DNA from: JAWLHK01 sp041690355 [NCBI: bacterium]
GTDB taxonomy: Bacteria > J088 > JAWLBW01
DNA: 64,000 nucleotides
Direction: 5' to 3'
Assembly (NCBI GenBank): GCA_041690355.1
Contig: JAWLHK010000005.1
Location: forward strand, 124,001 to 188,000
Shown: in pieces, positions 1 to 9,300 of the stretch
Layout of the letters: the number at the start of each line of letters is the position of its first letter
How positions within the stretch are numbered: position 1 is the stretch's first letter
Position numbers and translations under genes: made by a program
Notes under the pieces: model-generated
Told to the model about the DNA's origin: nothing
Seen by the model: the letters and a program-made list of their open reading frames with translations, nothing else
The model's database searches: none

Positions 1-754
1 ACTGTCCTATGCGGTCTTTCCGCTCGTCACCTGGGGGCTCGTGGCGGCGGCGGGCGATGCGCTGCCGCGCGACATGCGCCTCGGGTTTCTGGTGCTCGGC
101 ATCCTGCCCACCACCATCACGTCATGCGTCGTCTTCACGAACCTCGCGGGGGGCAATCTGGCCGCCGCGGTCTTCAACGCCGTGTTCGGCAACTTCGCGG
201 GCATCGTGCTGAGCCCGCTGCTGTTCGTGCTGTTCGTCGCGCGCTCGGCGGGAATCCACTTCGACCCGACGCAGCTCACGCGCCTGGTCGCCCTCATCGT
301 GATTCCGCTCATGGTGGGACTGCTGGCACGCACGCGGGTCACGGCGCCGCCGCCGCGGCTGATGCGCGCCCTGCCGTATATTTCGGCGACGGCCCTGCTC
401 ACGATCATCTTCTTCGCCGTGCATGACGCCTTCGCTCCCGCCAGCGCCGTCTGGGGGTGGTCGGCCGCCGAGCTCGCGCTGCCGCTGGGGCTTCTCGTCG
501 CCCTGAACGCGATCATGATGGGGCTCGCGTGGGGGCTCGGGCGCGCCTTCGGCTTCAACCTTGCCGACCGCAAGGCGGCGCTCTTCGTCGGCGTGCAGAA
601 GACGATCGCCATGGGTCTGCCCATGATCCATTTCTTCTTCGCCACGCAGCCCGACCTGATCGGCACAATGAGCCTGGCGCTGGTCGTCTACCACCCGATG
701 CAGCTGATCATTTCGGGCATGCTGGCGCCGCGCCTCGCGAAAATTGACGATTGA
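1..754 (+). CDS. Bile acid:sodium symporter-like transporter (5' partial)
   Basis: The frame is open from the first bases of the window, so the N-terminus lies upstream. The visible ~250 residues are a series of hydrophobic segments separated by short polar loops, ending in a helix before the stop. The pattern and the motif GVQKTIAMGLPM near the C-terminus match the SBF-like (YfeH-type) branch of the bile acid:sodium symporter superfamily, which are inner-membrane transporters of about 320 residues. The substrate cannot be inferred. The stop runs directly into a 7-bp repeat island. Family assignment is fairly safe; the specific role is not. Confidence 0.75.
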   Translation, partial: LSYAVFPLVTWGLVAAAGDALPRDMRLGFLVLGILPTTITSCVVFTNLAGGNLAAAVFNAVFGNFAGIVLSPLLFVLFVARSAGIHFDPTQLTRLVALIVIPLMVGLLARTRVTAPPPRLMRALPYISATALLTIIFFAVHDAFAPASAVWGWSAAELALPLGLLVALNAIMMGLAWGLGRAFGFNLADRKAALFVGVQKTIAMGLPMIHFFFATQPDLIGTMSLALVVYHPMQLIISGMLAPRLAKIDD

Positions 755-882
755 CGATTTACGATTGACAATTTACCGTCAAGGGCGAGGACGCTACTTC
801 CGTTCGCCCCGAGCTGACGGCGCGGCTCGACAGGAACGGTCCTTTGACGACTGAAGACTGAGAGACTGAGGACTGGAGACTG
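743..882. repeat. Intergenic repeat island: heptad repeats plus short palindrome
   Basis: Three parts are visible. 743-775 is a tandem of 7-mers of the type ATTGACG/ATTTACG. 800-839 is a ~40-bp imperfect palindrome beginning CCGTTCGCCCCGAGC and ending GCTCGACAGGAACGG. 845-882 is a tandem of 7-mers of the type GACTGAA/GACTGGA that runs to the start codon of the next gene and supplies its purine-rich ribosome binding site. Confidence 0.8.
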
Positions 883-884
883 CC

Positions 885-1601
885 ATGCAACGAACCGCGC
901 TCGTAACCGGCGGCGCCGTGCGCGTCGGACGCGCCATCGCCGAAGCCCTGGCCGACGCCGGGTTCCACATCGCCATCCATGCGCACTCGAGCGATGACGC
1001 CGCGCGCGCCGTCGCCGCAAAGCTCGCTTCGGCTTCCGTGCATCTTGCGGACCTCACGGTGGATGGGGGCGGCGAGCGGCTCGCCGGCGAGGTGGCCGCC
1101 CTGCGCGGGCGCGTCGACGTGCTCGTGAACAGCGCGGCCGATTTCTTTCCCACGCCGCTCGGCGCGACGACGTATGCCCAGTGGGAGCGCCTGCACGCGC
1201 TCAATCTGCGCGCGCCGTACTTTCTCGCGCAGGCCGTGCGCCCGCACATGTCTCCCGGCGGTTGCATCGTGAACGTCGCCGACGTGGCCGCCGAGGCGCC
1301 ATGGCCGGGCTACGTCTCCTACGGCATCACCAAGGCGGGAATCGTGGCCATGACCCTCGGGCTCGCGCGCGAACTGGCGCCCGACATCCGCGTGAACGCC
1401 GTGTCGCCGGGACCGGTCCTCCTCCCCGAACGATACGATGCGGAACAGCGGCAGCGCAGTATCGACCGCACCCTGCTGGGGCGCGAGGGTACGCCCGAAG
1501 ACGTCGCGCGTGCCGTGCGGTTTCTGGTGGAAAACGAGTACGTGACCGGTGCGGTTCTCCCGGTCGACGGCGGACGCCGGCTGAAAGTCCCCGGCGAATA
1601 G
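885..1601 (+). CDS. SDR oxidoreductase, pteridine reductase-like
   Basis: 238 residues, the usual size for a classical short-chain dehydrogenase/reductase. The cofactor-binding glycine motif TGGAVRVGRAIA lies at residues 8-19, LVNSAADF replaces the usual NNAG-like motif near residue 83, and the catalytic YxxxK is in YVSYGITKAG. The TGGAxRxG form of the glycine motif is typical of pteridine reductase/FolM-like members, which reduce dihydropteridines with NADPH; this assignment is by motif only. Start is ATG 885. The only Shine-Dalgarno-like sequence (GAGGA/GGAGA) belongs to the heptad repeat immediately upstream. An SDR acting on another carbonyl substrate is the main alternative. Confidence 0.75.
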   Translation: MQRTALVTGGAVRVGRAIAEALADAGFHIAIHAHSSDDAARAVAAKLASASVHLADLTVDGGGERLAGEVAALRGRVDVLVNSAADFFPTPLGATTYAQWERLHALNLRAPYFLAQAVRPHMSPGGCIVNVADVAAEAPWPGYVSYGITKAGIVAMTLGLARELAPDIRVNAVSPGPVLLPERYDAEQRQRSIDRTLLGREGTPEDVARAVRFLVENEYVTGAVLPVDGGRRLKVPGE

Positions 1602-1612
1602 CGTCGCGGCAA

Positions 1613-3391
1613 TCAGTCCGGCGGAATTTGTCGGCGCGAGGTGTTCGACAGAACGATGAGGTTCGCCTCAATGCCGGCCCCCCGCCCCCCCCCTCCGGCA
1701 CCGGCCAGCGTTGAAAGCACGATGTCGCGCACGCCGCGGCCCTGCAGATCGCCCGACGCCATGGCCATCCACGGCTTGCCGTTCACCGCGGGCACGTTGC
1801 GCGGCGTGAAGGCGGCGGCCCCCGCTGCGCCGGTGTTCTCGAGCAGCACGAAGCTTTCGGCACGCACCGCCTTCGGATCGGGAAACAGTGCGATGGCCGC
1901 CAGATCGATGCGGCCGTCGCCCGTGAAGTCTTCGGCGAGCACCTGGCCCACGCCGTGCATCGGGTAGAAAAACGATTTCGCAAAGTGCCCCTTGCCGTCG
2001 TTCAGGTGCACGCGCACGCCGTGGTAACGGCGCAGCGCCACGGCCAGCACCAGATCGCCGTTGTCGCCGTTCGCGGTGATGACGTCGGGGGCTCCGTCGC
2101 CGTTGACGTCGGCCACCGCCAGACCGGTGTAGGCGAACGACGGCGGCTTCTGAAAGGCCATCTCTTCTCCGAAGGTTCCGTCGCCGGCGTTGCGGAAGAG
2201 CACCAGCCCTTCGCGGGCCTGCGACAGCAGCGCCGTGATGTCGGGCAGCCCGTCGCCGTCCATGTCGCCGACGTGCACCCCCACGGTGCCCGGCGCATCG
2301 ACCAGCCGCCGGTGGAGCGTCATGCGGCTCTTCGCGCGATCGTACCGGTACCAGTCGAGCGAGCCGAACAGGTGGCCGAATTCGTAGACGAGCGCATCCG
2401 ACGCTGCCCCTTCTCCTTTTTCCCCTTCTCCGCCGGAGCGGCCCGCGCCGAGGTCGGCCAGGTGAACCCGCAGCGGCCGGTAGAGATCGGTCAGCAGCGT
2501 CTTGACGCCGACGCCCCCGTCGTCGAACCAGTCGATCATCCGGAGAACCGAGCCGGAGAGGCGCGCTCCCTCGGGGGCCGATTCGCTGGCGATGGAATCG
2601 CCGATCAGCGTGACGAGCAGGTCGGCGCCGTCGCGCAGCAGGTGCATGGGGATGGCCGGCACCCGCTGGCGTCGCCGGATATGCCCGTCCGCGTCTGTCT
2701 CGAGAACGCTTCCGTCGAGCGCGCCGAGAAGGATCCGGCGGCCGTCGACGGCCACGGCGCTGAAGCCGGGGCCGCTTGCATCGAGGGGGACCGGGCGGAC
2801 CTCGAAGGGCGCCGCCGCCATCGTCTCGGGCTTGTTCTCCTGCGGATACGGGTGCAGCGGGGCGTGGTAGAGGTAGTACTGGAGAATGCGGAAGAACGCC
2901 TCGTTCGACACGGGCGCGTCCCAGGAACCGCCCCACATGTTGGCCCGGCCGAGCCGCGCGACCTGTTCGAACTCCCGGCGGTCGGCGTCATTGGGCTCGA
3001 AATCGAGCAGGCCCACCTGGGGAAAATAGCGGCGCTTCATGCGGAACACGTCGACCCAGGAGACCTTGTGGAAGAGGTCGGGGGCCGGCAGCAGGTGGCA
3101 GTTGCCGCAAAGTGTCTCGGCCAGGCGGCGCCCTTCTTCGGCCTCGTCCGGGTCGATGGCATCGAACGCAAGAGCGCGGCGATCGGGAAAGGCGAGCAGC
3201 AGGCCATCGAGCGCCTCTTTCCACTCGCCGTCGGCAAAGAGCCGCCGCTCGCCCCCCGGGAGCACATGCTCTTCGCGCACCGGCATCCGGCCGGCGCGGG
3301 CGATGAGCTTCACGCCGAACCAGACGCCGGCGGCCAGCGCCACAGTCAGAAGAAGCCCCCCCGCCAACCGGCGGCGCGTCGTGCGATTCAT
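1613..3391 (-). CDS. FG-GAP/VCBS-repeat protein with c-type heme motif
   Basis: 592 residues. A basic N-terminus and a hydrophobic segment (about residues 9-31) suggest a signal anchor, placing the rest in the periplasm. A single CxxCH heme-binding motif (CGNCH, residues 95-99) follows. The C-terminal half carries several calcium-loop FG-GAP/VCBS units of the form DxxGDGxxD (DMDGDGLPD, DVNGDGAPD, DFTGDGRID), which in this family build a beta-propeller. A low-complexity Gly/Glu stretch splits the propeller region. The role is probably electron transfer or binding at the cell surface, with the partner unknown. It ends 16 bp from polA and faces the upstream SDR tail to tail. Confidence 0.7.
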   Translation of the reverse strand: MNRTTRRRLAGGLLLTVALAAGVWFGVKLIARAGRMPVREEHVLPGGERRLFADGEWKEALDGLLLAFPDRRALAFDAIDPDEAEEGRRLAETLCGNCHLLPAPDLFHKVSWVDVFRMKRRYFPQVGLLDFEPNDADRREFEQVARLGRANMWGGSWDAPVSNEAFFRILQYYLYHAPLHPYPQENKPETMAAAPFEVRPVPLDASGPGFSAVAVDGRRILLGALDGSVLETDADGHIRRRQRVPAIPMHLLRDGADLLVTLIGDSIASESAPEGARLSGSVLRMIDWFDDGGVGVKTLLTDLYRPLRVHLADLGAGRSGGEGEKGEGAASDALVYEFGHLFGSLDWYRYDRAKSRMTLHRRLVDAPGTVGVHVGDMDGDGLPDITALLSQAREGLVLFRNAGDGTFGEEMAFQKPPSFAYTGLAVADVNGDGAPDVITANGDNGDLVLAVALRRYHGVRVHLNDGKGHFAKSFFYPMHGVGQVLAEDFTGDGRIDLAAIALFPDPKAVRAESFVLLENTGAAGAAAFTPRNVPAVNGKPWMAMASGDLQGRGVRDIVLSTLAGAGGGGRGAGIEANLIVLSNTSRRQIPPD

Positions 3392-3407
3392 GCGTGTTCC
3401 CTCGCGC

Positions 3408-6083
3408 TCAGCCGTGCGCCTCGGCCCAGGTGAAGCCTTCGCCGATGTCGACGACGAGGGGCACCTTGAGGCTCATGACGTGCTCCATGCGGTCGCGCAC
3501 GGTCTCGCGCACGGCGTCGGCCTCGTCGGCGGCGACCTCGAAGAGCAGTTCGTCGTGCACCTGGAGCAGCATGCGGCTCTGCCACCCCTTCTCGCTGAAG
3601 ATTTCGTCGATGCGCAGCATGGCCACCTTGATGAGGTCGGCGGCGGAGCCCTGAATGGGCGTGTTGATGGCGGTGCGCTCGGCGAACTGGCGGATCTGGT
3701 GGTTCTTGTTGTGGATGTCGGGGAGCATGCGGCGCCGCCCGAAGAGGGTCGTCACGTAGCCCTGCTTGCGCGCCAGCTCGGGCATCAGCTGCAGATACTT
3801 CTTTACCCCCTGGTAGCGCTCGAAGTAGCGGTTGATGATCCCCTGGGCTTCTTCCTGCCCGATGTTCAAGGCCGCCGACAGCCCGTAGGCGGTCTGACCG
3901 TAGGCGATGCCGAAATTGACCGCCTTGGCCTTGCGCCGCATGGCGTCGTCGACCTGCTCGGGTTCGACGCCGAACACCTCGGCGGCCGTGCGGCGGTGCA
4001 CGTCTTCGTTCTGCGCGAAGCTCTCCTGCAGAATCGCGTCGTCGGCGATGTGCGCGAGCAGGCGCAGCTCGACCTGGCTGTAGTCGAAGCTCATGAGGCG
4101 CATGCCGGGCGCCGCCGTGAAGGCGCGCCGGATCTTACGCCCCTCTTCGTCGCGGATGGGGATGTTCTGAAGATTCGGGTCTGAGCTCGACAGACGTCCG
4201 GTGGCGGCCACGAGCTGGTTAAAGCGCGTGTGGATGCGCCCGTCGGGCTCGATGAGCGTCTGCAGGGCATCCACGTAGGTCCCCTTGAGCTTGGCCAACG
4301 AGCGGTAGTGCAGGATCAGCCGCGGAAGCGGGTACTCGAGCGCCAGCTTCTCGAGCACCTCACTGTCGGTGGAGTACTGGCCGGTCTTCGTCTTGCGGAT
4401 TCCCTTCGTCGAGTAGCCGAGCTTCTCGAACATGATCTCGCCGAGCTGGCGCGGCGAGTTCGGGTTGAACTCGGGCCCCGCGATGGCGCGGATCTCCGCT
4501 TCGACGGCGGCGATGGCCGTGGCCAGTTCTTCGCCCTGACGCACGAGCTGGTCGCGATCGACGCAGATGCCGGCGTGCTCCATGCGCGCGAGCACCGCCG
4601 TCAACGGCCGCTCGATGCGCAGGTAGAGATCCATCAGGTGCTCGCGGATCAGGATCGGCTCGATCTCGTGCAGCACGGCCAGCGCGGCCTGAGCGCGCGC
4701 GGCGGCGAGCGGCGCGAGCTCTTCGGGAGGAACGTCGGCGAACTTCCGTGCAGCGCGCCCCTGCCCGCACACCGACTCCCAGCCCGACAGCTTGCGGCCC
4801 AGATAGACGTCGCAGAGCTTCTCGAGCGCGTGCGCGGGGAGCGAGGGGTTGACCAGGTAGCTCATGATGCCGACGTCGTCGATGGCGGGGAGCGCTCCGT
4901 CGCCGACCGTCGCGAGCAGCCCGAGCAGAATGCCCTTGGCGTCGGTGCTCACCAGGCGCACATCGGTGCGCGCCAGGAGGGTGTGGAGCGCCTCGGCCGC
5001 GTCCTTCCACTCGGCCCCGAGGGGCATCACGAGCGCTTCGCCGTCGGCCGGGGCGGCCACGAGCGCGGCCGGCCGCCGGAAGCGGGCGTCTTCGGGCTCG
5101 GCCACGAGCTCTACCGACCAGACGGAACCGGGGGCCGCCGCCTGCAGCGCCGCGCGCAGCTCTCCGGCAGCACGCACGATGCGGTGGGGTACGGCGACGG
5201 CATCCATGCGCGGCGCCGCCTCTTCGCCTTCGGCGAGGGCGAACTCGGTCGACAACTTCTTCATCTCGAGTTCGTTGAACAGCTCCGAGAGCAGGTGCCG
5301 ATCGGGCTCCTGCATACCCAGCTCTTCGAGCCGGACCGGCAGCTCGCAGTCTTCCTTGAGCTGCACGAGGCGGCGTGAAAGGCGGGCGGCATCCTGGTGC
5401 GTCTCGACCTTCTCGCGCATCTTGCCCTTGAGCGCGCCGGTGGATTTGAGCAGGTTCTCGAGGGAGCCGAACTCGGTGATCAGCTTGACGGCGGTCTTCT
5501 CGCCGATGCCGGGAATGCCGGGCACGTTGTCGACCGCGTCGCCCATGAGCGCGAGCACATCGCCGAGCTTCTCGGGGGGCACCCCCCATTTCTCGACGAC
5601 GCCGTCGCGATCGTAATACTTGTCTTTCATGGTGTCGAGCTGAAAGACGCTGCCGCCGACGAGCTGCATGAGGTCTTTGTCGCTGCTGACAATCACGACC
5701 TTCCACCCGGCATCACGCGCCGTGCAGGCCAGCGACGCGATGACGTCGTCGGCTTCGAAGCCCTCGAGCTCGAACTGGGGGATGCGGAAGCCGTCGAGCA
5801 TCCTGCGGACGACCGGGAACTGCACGGTGAGATCCGAGGGGGTCTCTTTGCGGGTACCCTTGTACTCGCTGAACATGGCGTCGCGAAAGGTCGGGGTCGA
5901 CGGGTCGTAGGCGGCGACGACGGCGTCGGGCTTGTGCTCGCGCAACAGCTTGAGCAGCATGTTCGCGACGCCGTGCACCGCGCTCGTGGGAAACCCGCGG
6001 GAGTTGGTCAGCGGCGGCAGAGCATGGTACGCGCGGAAGATGATGTTCGGCGTATCGATGAGATAGAGGGATTTCTGGGACAC
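3408..6083 (-). CDS. polA: DNA polymerase I
   Basis: 891 residues from a GTG at 6083. A longer frame reaches 6182 but its first 33 codons translate a heptad repeat, so the GTG giving VSQKSLYLIDTPN is preferred. The N-terminal ~300 residues are the 5'-3' flap nuclease (GFEADDVIA, DALMGDAVDNVPGIPGIG). The C-terminal polymerase domain has motif A (DYSQVELRLLAHIADD), motif B (RRKAKAVNFGIAYGQT) and motif C (QVHDELLFEV). The middle 3'-5' exonuclease-like domain lacks the DxE of proofreading enzymes (VWSVELVAEP at the expected place), as in Taq and Bacillus polymerases. Role: gap filling, RNA primer removal and repair synthesis. Confidence 0.97.
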   Translation of the reverse strand: MSQKSLYLIDTPNIIFRAYHALPPLTNSRGFPTSAVHGVANMLLKLLREHKPDAVVAAYDPSTPTFRDAMFSEYKGTRKETPSDLTVQFPVVRRMLDGFRIPQFELEGFEADDVIASLACTARDAGWKVVIVSSDKDLMQLVGGSVFQLDTMKDKYYDRDGVVEKWGVPPEKLGDVLALMGDAVDNVPGIPGIGEKTAVKLITEFGSLENLLKSTGALKGKMREKVETHQDAARLSRRLVQLKEDCELPVRLEELGMQEPDRHLLSELFNELEMKKLSTEFALAEGEEAAPRMDAVAVPHRIVRAAGELRAALQAAAPGSVWSVELVAEPEDARFRRPAALVAAPADGEALVMPLGAEWKDAAEALHTLLARTDVRLVSTDAKGILLGLLATVGDGALPAIDDVGIMSYLVNPSLPAHALEKLCDVYLGRKLSGWESVCGQGRAARKFADVPPEELAPLAAARAQAALAVLHEIEPILIREHLMDLYLRIERPLTAVLARMEHAGICVDRDQLVRQGEELATAIAAVEAEIRAIAGPEFNPNSPRQLGEIMFEKLGYSTKGIRKTKTGQYSTDSEVLEKLALEYPLPRLILHYRSLAKLKGTYVDALQTLIEPDGRIHTRFNQLVAATGRLSSSDPNLQNIPIRDEEGRKIRRAFTAAPGMRLMSFDYSQVELRLLAHIADDAILQESFAQNEDVHRRTAAEVFGVEPEQVDDAMRRKAKAVNFGIAYGQTAYGLSAALNIGQEEAQGIINRYFERYQGVKKYLQLMPELARKQGYVTTLFGRRRMLPDIHNKNHQIRQFAERTAINTPIQGSAADLIKVAMLRIDEIFSEKGWQSRMLLQVHDELLFEVAADEADAVRETVRDRMEHVMSLKVPLVVDIGEGFTWAEAHG

Positions 6084-6093
6084 GGAGCGTTTG

Positions 6094-6128
6094 GATTCCT
6101 GATTCTTAATTCTTAATTCCTGATTCCT
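6094..6128. repeat. Heptad tandem repeat (GATTCTT family)
   Basis: Exactly five 7-bp units: GATTCCT, GATTCTT, AATTCTT, AATTCCT, GATTCCT. It lies directly upstream of the polA start. A short G/C palindrome (CCCCGACGGGG type) follows at about 6145-6165. Confidence 0.85.
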
Positions 6129-6272
6129 CAGACGCCCCCCCTGTCGTCCCCCGACGGGGGACCTGAAGCAGAGGGGATACATGAGGCTTCCCCGTATCCC
6201 TCCACCGATGGTCTGCCGAAGCAGCGCGAAGGAGAAAACGAGGGGGGGCCGGAACGGAAACCGGGCCGTGCG

Positions 6273-9032
6273 TCAGCGCACGATGACCTGCACGAGCCGC
6301 TCGGGAACCAGGTACTCGCGGGCGACGCGGCGAACGTCTTCGGGCGTGACCGCGCGGATACGGTCCGGATACTCGTCGAACGTGAAATTATACCCGAGGC
6401 CGTTCAGTTCGCCCCCCAGCATCGTTCCGGCGCGTCCGCGGCGGCTCTGCAGGTCGACAGCGAGATTGCCGATGAGAAAGTTCTTCGCCTCCTCGACTTC
6501 ACGGTCGGTTACGCCGCGCTCCTGCAGTAACACGATCTGCTGCCGGATGCCCTCGTGGGCCTCGTCGAGCTTTTCGGGGGCGCTCGCAATATAGACGATG
6601 TAGCTGCCCGCCATCTGGCGCATGGGCAGGATGCTGGTGACGACATAGGCCAGGCTCTGCCGGTCGCGGAGCTGCACGAAGAGACGCCCCCCCATGCCGG
6701 CCATGACGGCGTTCATGACTTCGAAGGCGTAGCGGTCTTCACCCTTCACTCCCGGCGCCGGCCAGCCGTAGAAGATGTGGCTCTGGGCCTTCTGCTTACG
6801 CACCTCGCGCGCGATGGGCTCGCGGTGGTCGGGCAGGTTCACGGGGGGCACTTCAACGGTTCCCTGCGCGCGATGGGTGGCGAATTGCCGGGCATAGGCG
6901 TCGATGAACGCGTCGGGCTCGAAAGCGCCGACGACGGTGAGCGTCAGCAGGTCGGGACGCAGGATAGTGCCGGCGTAGGCGGCCAGGTCGGTGCGCTGCA
7001 GGCGGCTCACGACCTCCGGATCGCCGAGCGGCATGCGCCCGTAGCCGTTCTCGCCGAACATGGCCGGGAGAAACGAGAGCAGCCCGACGGTGAACAGATC
7101 GTCTTCGCGCTGGCGGAACTGTGCCTGGAGCAGCGTGCGCACCGTTTCGACCTCGGGCTCGGGAAAGGTCGGCCGCTGCAGGAGCTCGGCCAGCAGGGCC
7201 AGCCCCTCGTAGGGCTGCGCCTCGGACGAGCGCAGCCAGGTCATGTTGAAGGTCGTGGCGTCAGAGCCGGGCGACATTCCGTACCGGCCGTTGATGGCCT
7301 GCAGCCGATCGGAGATCTCCTCGCGGCTCAGGTTCTCGGTGCCCCGGGCGAGCACCGCGGCCATGAAGTTCGTGATGCCCGCCTGCGCCGCGGGTTCGGC
7401 GCGCAGCCCGCCGGCAAAGCCGCCGGATACGGCGAGAATGGGGAGCGCCGCATCGGGGCGCAGGATCAGGCGCGTGCCGTTGTCGAAGGCGACCACGGTC
7501 GTGTCCCCCTCCTGCCGGCGATCGGTGACCTGCAGGGGGCGCGGGGCGCCGGGGGCCTCGAGCGGGCGCCGCACGGTCGCCTTGCCGGCCTCGAGCGTCG
7601 CCTTGCGCTGCTGCGCCGCGTCCCACTCTTCGCGTACGATGCGGGCCAGGGCGCCGGTGTCGGCCTCGGGGGCGCCGGGGTTGCGCACGACGCCCACCGA
7701 CAGGTATTCGGGGCGGATGTAACGGGCCGCCGCCGCCGCCACATCTTCGGGCGTCAGCGCCTGGATGCGCGCGAGATAGCGCGCGCCGAAGTCCAGATCG
7801 CCGGCGATCATGTGGAACCAGCCGAGCTGGCCGGCCATGTCCTGGGTCTTCTCGAGGTTGTAGATGAAGGAGCCGGTCACGTTTGTCTTGGCCAGTTCGA
7901 GACGCTCGGGCGGAACGAAGCCGTTCGCGACGTCGAAGATCACGGCCAGCGTGTTGCGCAGCACGGCTTCGCGTTGTTCGGGCTCGTAGTTGGCGCCGGC
8001 CATGAACATGCCGTCCTGCAACGGCGTCCACGAGTACGAGAACACCGAGCTGGCGATGCGCAGCTCGTTGACGAGGCGCTCGTTCAGCAGCGCCGTGCTG
8101 CTGCCGCTCAGGATGTCGGAGAGCACGTCCATGATCCAGGCGTCTTCTTCGCGCACGGAGGGGATCTGGAAGGCCATGGCCATGCGTTCGCGCTCGAAGG
8201 GGCGCGTCGTGGCCGTGGCCGCCAGCGCGCTGCGGCGCACCGCCGCCGGGCGCTCGGGCTTCAGTTCGGGGTTGTCGCGGAAGCCGCCGAACAGCTCGGC
8301 GATGGCCGCGCGCGCTTCGGCGACGTCGAAATCGCCAGTGACGACGACGGCCATGTTGTTGGCGACGTACCACTTGTGAAAGAAGTCGAGTATCTGCGGC
8401 CGGGTGAGCGAGCGCACGGTCTCGATGCTGCCGATGACGGGGCGGCCGTACGGATGCGTGGGAAACACGCTGGCCGAGAGCAGCTCGTACATGGCGCGCT
8501 CGGGGTTGTCTTCGCCCCGCCGGATTTCTTCGACCACCACCTCGAGCTCCTTGCGCAGCTCTTCGGGATCGAACGTGCTGTTCTGCGTCGCGTCGGCCAG
8601 GATGTCGAGGGCCGTGCGGTAGTGCTCTGACGGGATCACGATGTGGTAGACGGTCTGATCGCTCGACGTATAGGCGTTGATATCGCCGCCGGCCGCGCTC
8701 ACCGTGCGGCCGATCTCACCGAGACCGCGTTTCTCCGTCCCCTTGAACAGCATATGTTCGAAGACGTGCGCGATGCCCGCCTCTTCGGGCTTTTCGTAGG
8801 CGCCGCCGACGCCGACCCAGACCTGGGTGGCCACGACGGGGGCCGAATCGTCGGGGAGCAGGATGATATCCATCCCGTTGTCGAGCGTGTAATGAATCGG
8901 CTCGGGAATGGGAGCCGCGGTCTGCGCCGCCGGTGCCGGGCCCCGCCGCTCGGGCCCTGTCGCACAGGCCGGGGCGACGACGGCAAGGGTGAGCAGCCAG
9001 AGGGGAACAACAGCACGAGTGCGCAACCGCAT
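6273..9032 (-). CDS. M16 family (insulinase-like) zinc metallopeptidase, lipoprotein
   Basis: 919 residues from ATG 9032, which has a GGAGG site 8 nt upstream. The upstream in-frame TTG at 9047 overlaps that site. Residues 1-22 are a signal peptide ending in a lipobox (VVAPAC, Cys23), so the mature protein is probably a periplasm-facing lipoprotein. The inverted zinc motif HVFEH (His89, Glu92, His93) and a downstream glutamate-rich helix (VVVEEIRRGE) supply the metal site. A second, non-catalytic M16 half follows, giving the usual two-domain clam-shell. Such proteins degrade peptides or process periplasmic substrates. A -10-like TATAAT is at 9064-9059 on the minus strand. Confidence 0.9.
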   Translation of the reverse strand: MRLRTRAVVPLWLLTLAVVAPACATGPERRGPAPAAQTAAPIPEPIHYTLDNGMDIILLPDDSAPVVATQVWVGVGGAYEKPEEAGIAHVFEHMLFKGTEKRGLGEIGRTVSAAGGDINAYTSSDQTVYHIVIPSEHYRTALDILADATQNSTFDPEELRKELEVVVEEIRRGEDNPERAMYELLSASVFPTHPYGRPVIGSIETVRSLTRPQILDFFHKWYVANNMAVVVTGDFDVAEARAAIAELFGGFRDNPELKPERPAAVRRSALAATATTRPFERERMAMAFQIPSVREEDAWIMDVLSDILSGSSTALLNERLVNELRIASSVFSYSWTPLQDGMFMAGANYEPEQREAVLRNTLAVIFDVANGFVPPERLELAKTNVTGSFIYNLEKTQDMAGQLGWFHMIAGDLDFGARYLARIQALTPEDVAAAAARYIRPEYLSVGVVRNPGAPEADTGALARIVREEWDAAQQRKATLEAGKATVRRPLEAPGAPRPLQVTDRRQEGDTTVVAFDNGTRLILRPDAALPILAVSGGFAGGLRAEPAAQAGITNFMAAVLARGTENLSREEISDRLQAINGRYGMSPGSDATTFNMTWLRSSEAQPYEGLALLAELLQRPTFPEPEVETVRTLLQAQFRQREDDLFTVGLLSFLPAMFGENGYGRMPLGDPEVVSRLQRTDLAAYAGTILRPDLLTLTVVGAFEPDAFIDAYARQFATHRAQGTVEVPPVNLPDHREPIAREVRKQKAQSHIFYGWPAPGVKGEDRYAFEVMNAVMAGMGGRLFVQLRDRQSLAYVVTSILPMRQMAGSYIVYIASAPEKLDEAHEGIRQQIVLLQERGVTDREVEEAKNFLIGNLAVDLQSRRGRAGTMLGGELNGLGYNFTFDEYPDRIRAVTPEDVRRVAREYLVPERLVQVIVR

Positions 9033-9058
9033 GGGGAACCTCCGCAAAGGAAACCACC

Positions 9059-9087
9059 ATTATACAGGCGCCGACACGCGATGGGCA
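9059..9087 (-). promoter_or_regulatory. Candidate promoter of the M16 peptidase gene
   Basis: Minus strand reads TGCCCA (9087-9082), 17 bp, TATAAT (9064-9059). The -10 is perfect and the -35 weak. The start codon at 9032 is 26 nt downstream. Confidence 0.5.
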
Positions 9088-9101
9088 GGTTTGGGGAATC
9101 T

Positions 9102-9277
9102 ACAATTTACGATTGACGATTGACGATTGAGGCAAGTGACGAGTTACGAGTGCCCCCCTCCGTCACGGAATGGATTTGCAGCAAGCGTTCCCTCCGCTGG
9201 GGGCACTTCACACGTGGACCTCGGCAATTCCGGGGTTTTGTTTGCTCGGTGCTCAGTGCTTGGCGCTCGGCGCTTTG
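9102..9277. repeat. Two heptad repeat blocks between genes
   Basis: 9102-9151 has seven 7-mers (ACAATTT, ACGATTG three times, AGGCAAG, TGACGAG, TTACGAG). 9244-9277 has units GCTCGGT, GCTCAGT, GCTTGGC, GCTCGGC. The ~90 bp between them contains no gene I can support. Confidence 0.8.
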
Positions 9278-9300
9278 CCCCGCCGGAGTCCGCCCTCCGA

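Noticed and set aside
6084-6182. 33-residue N-terminal extension of DNA polymerase I
   Set aside because: It translates a heptad repeat and has no ribosome site; the GTG at 6083 gives the standard N-terminus.
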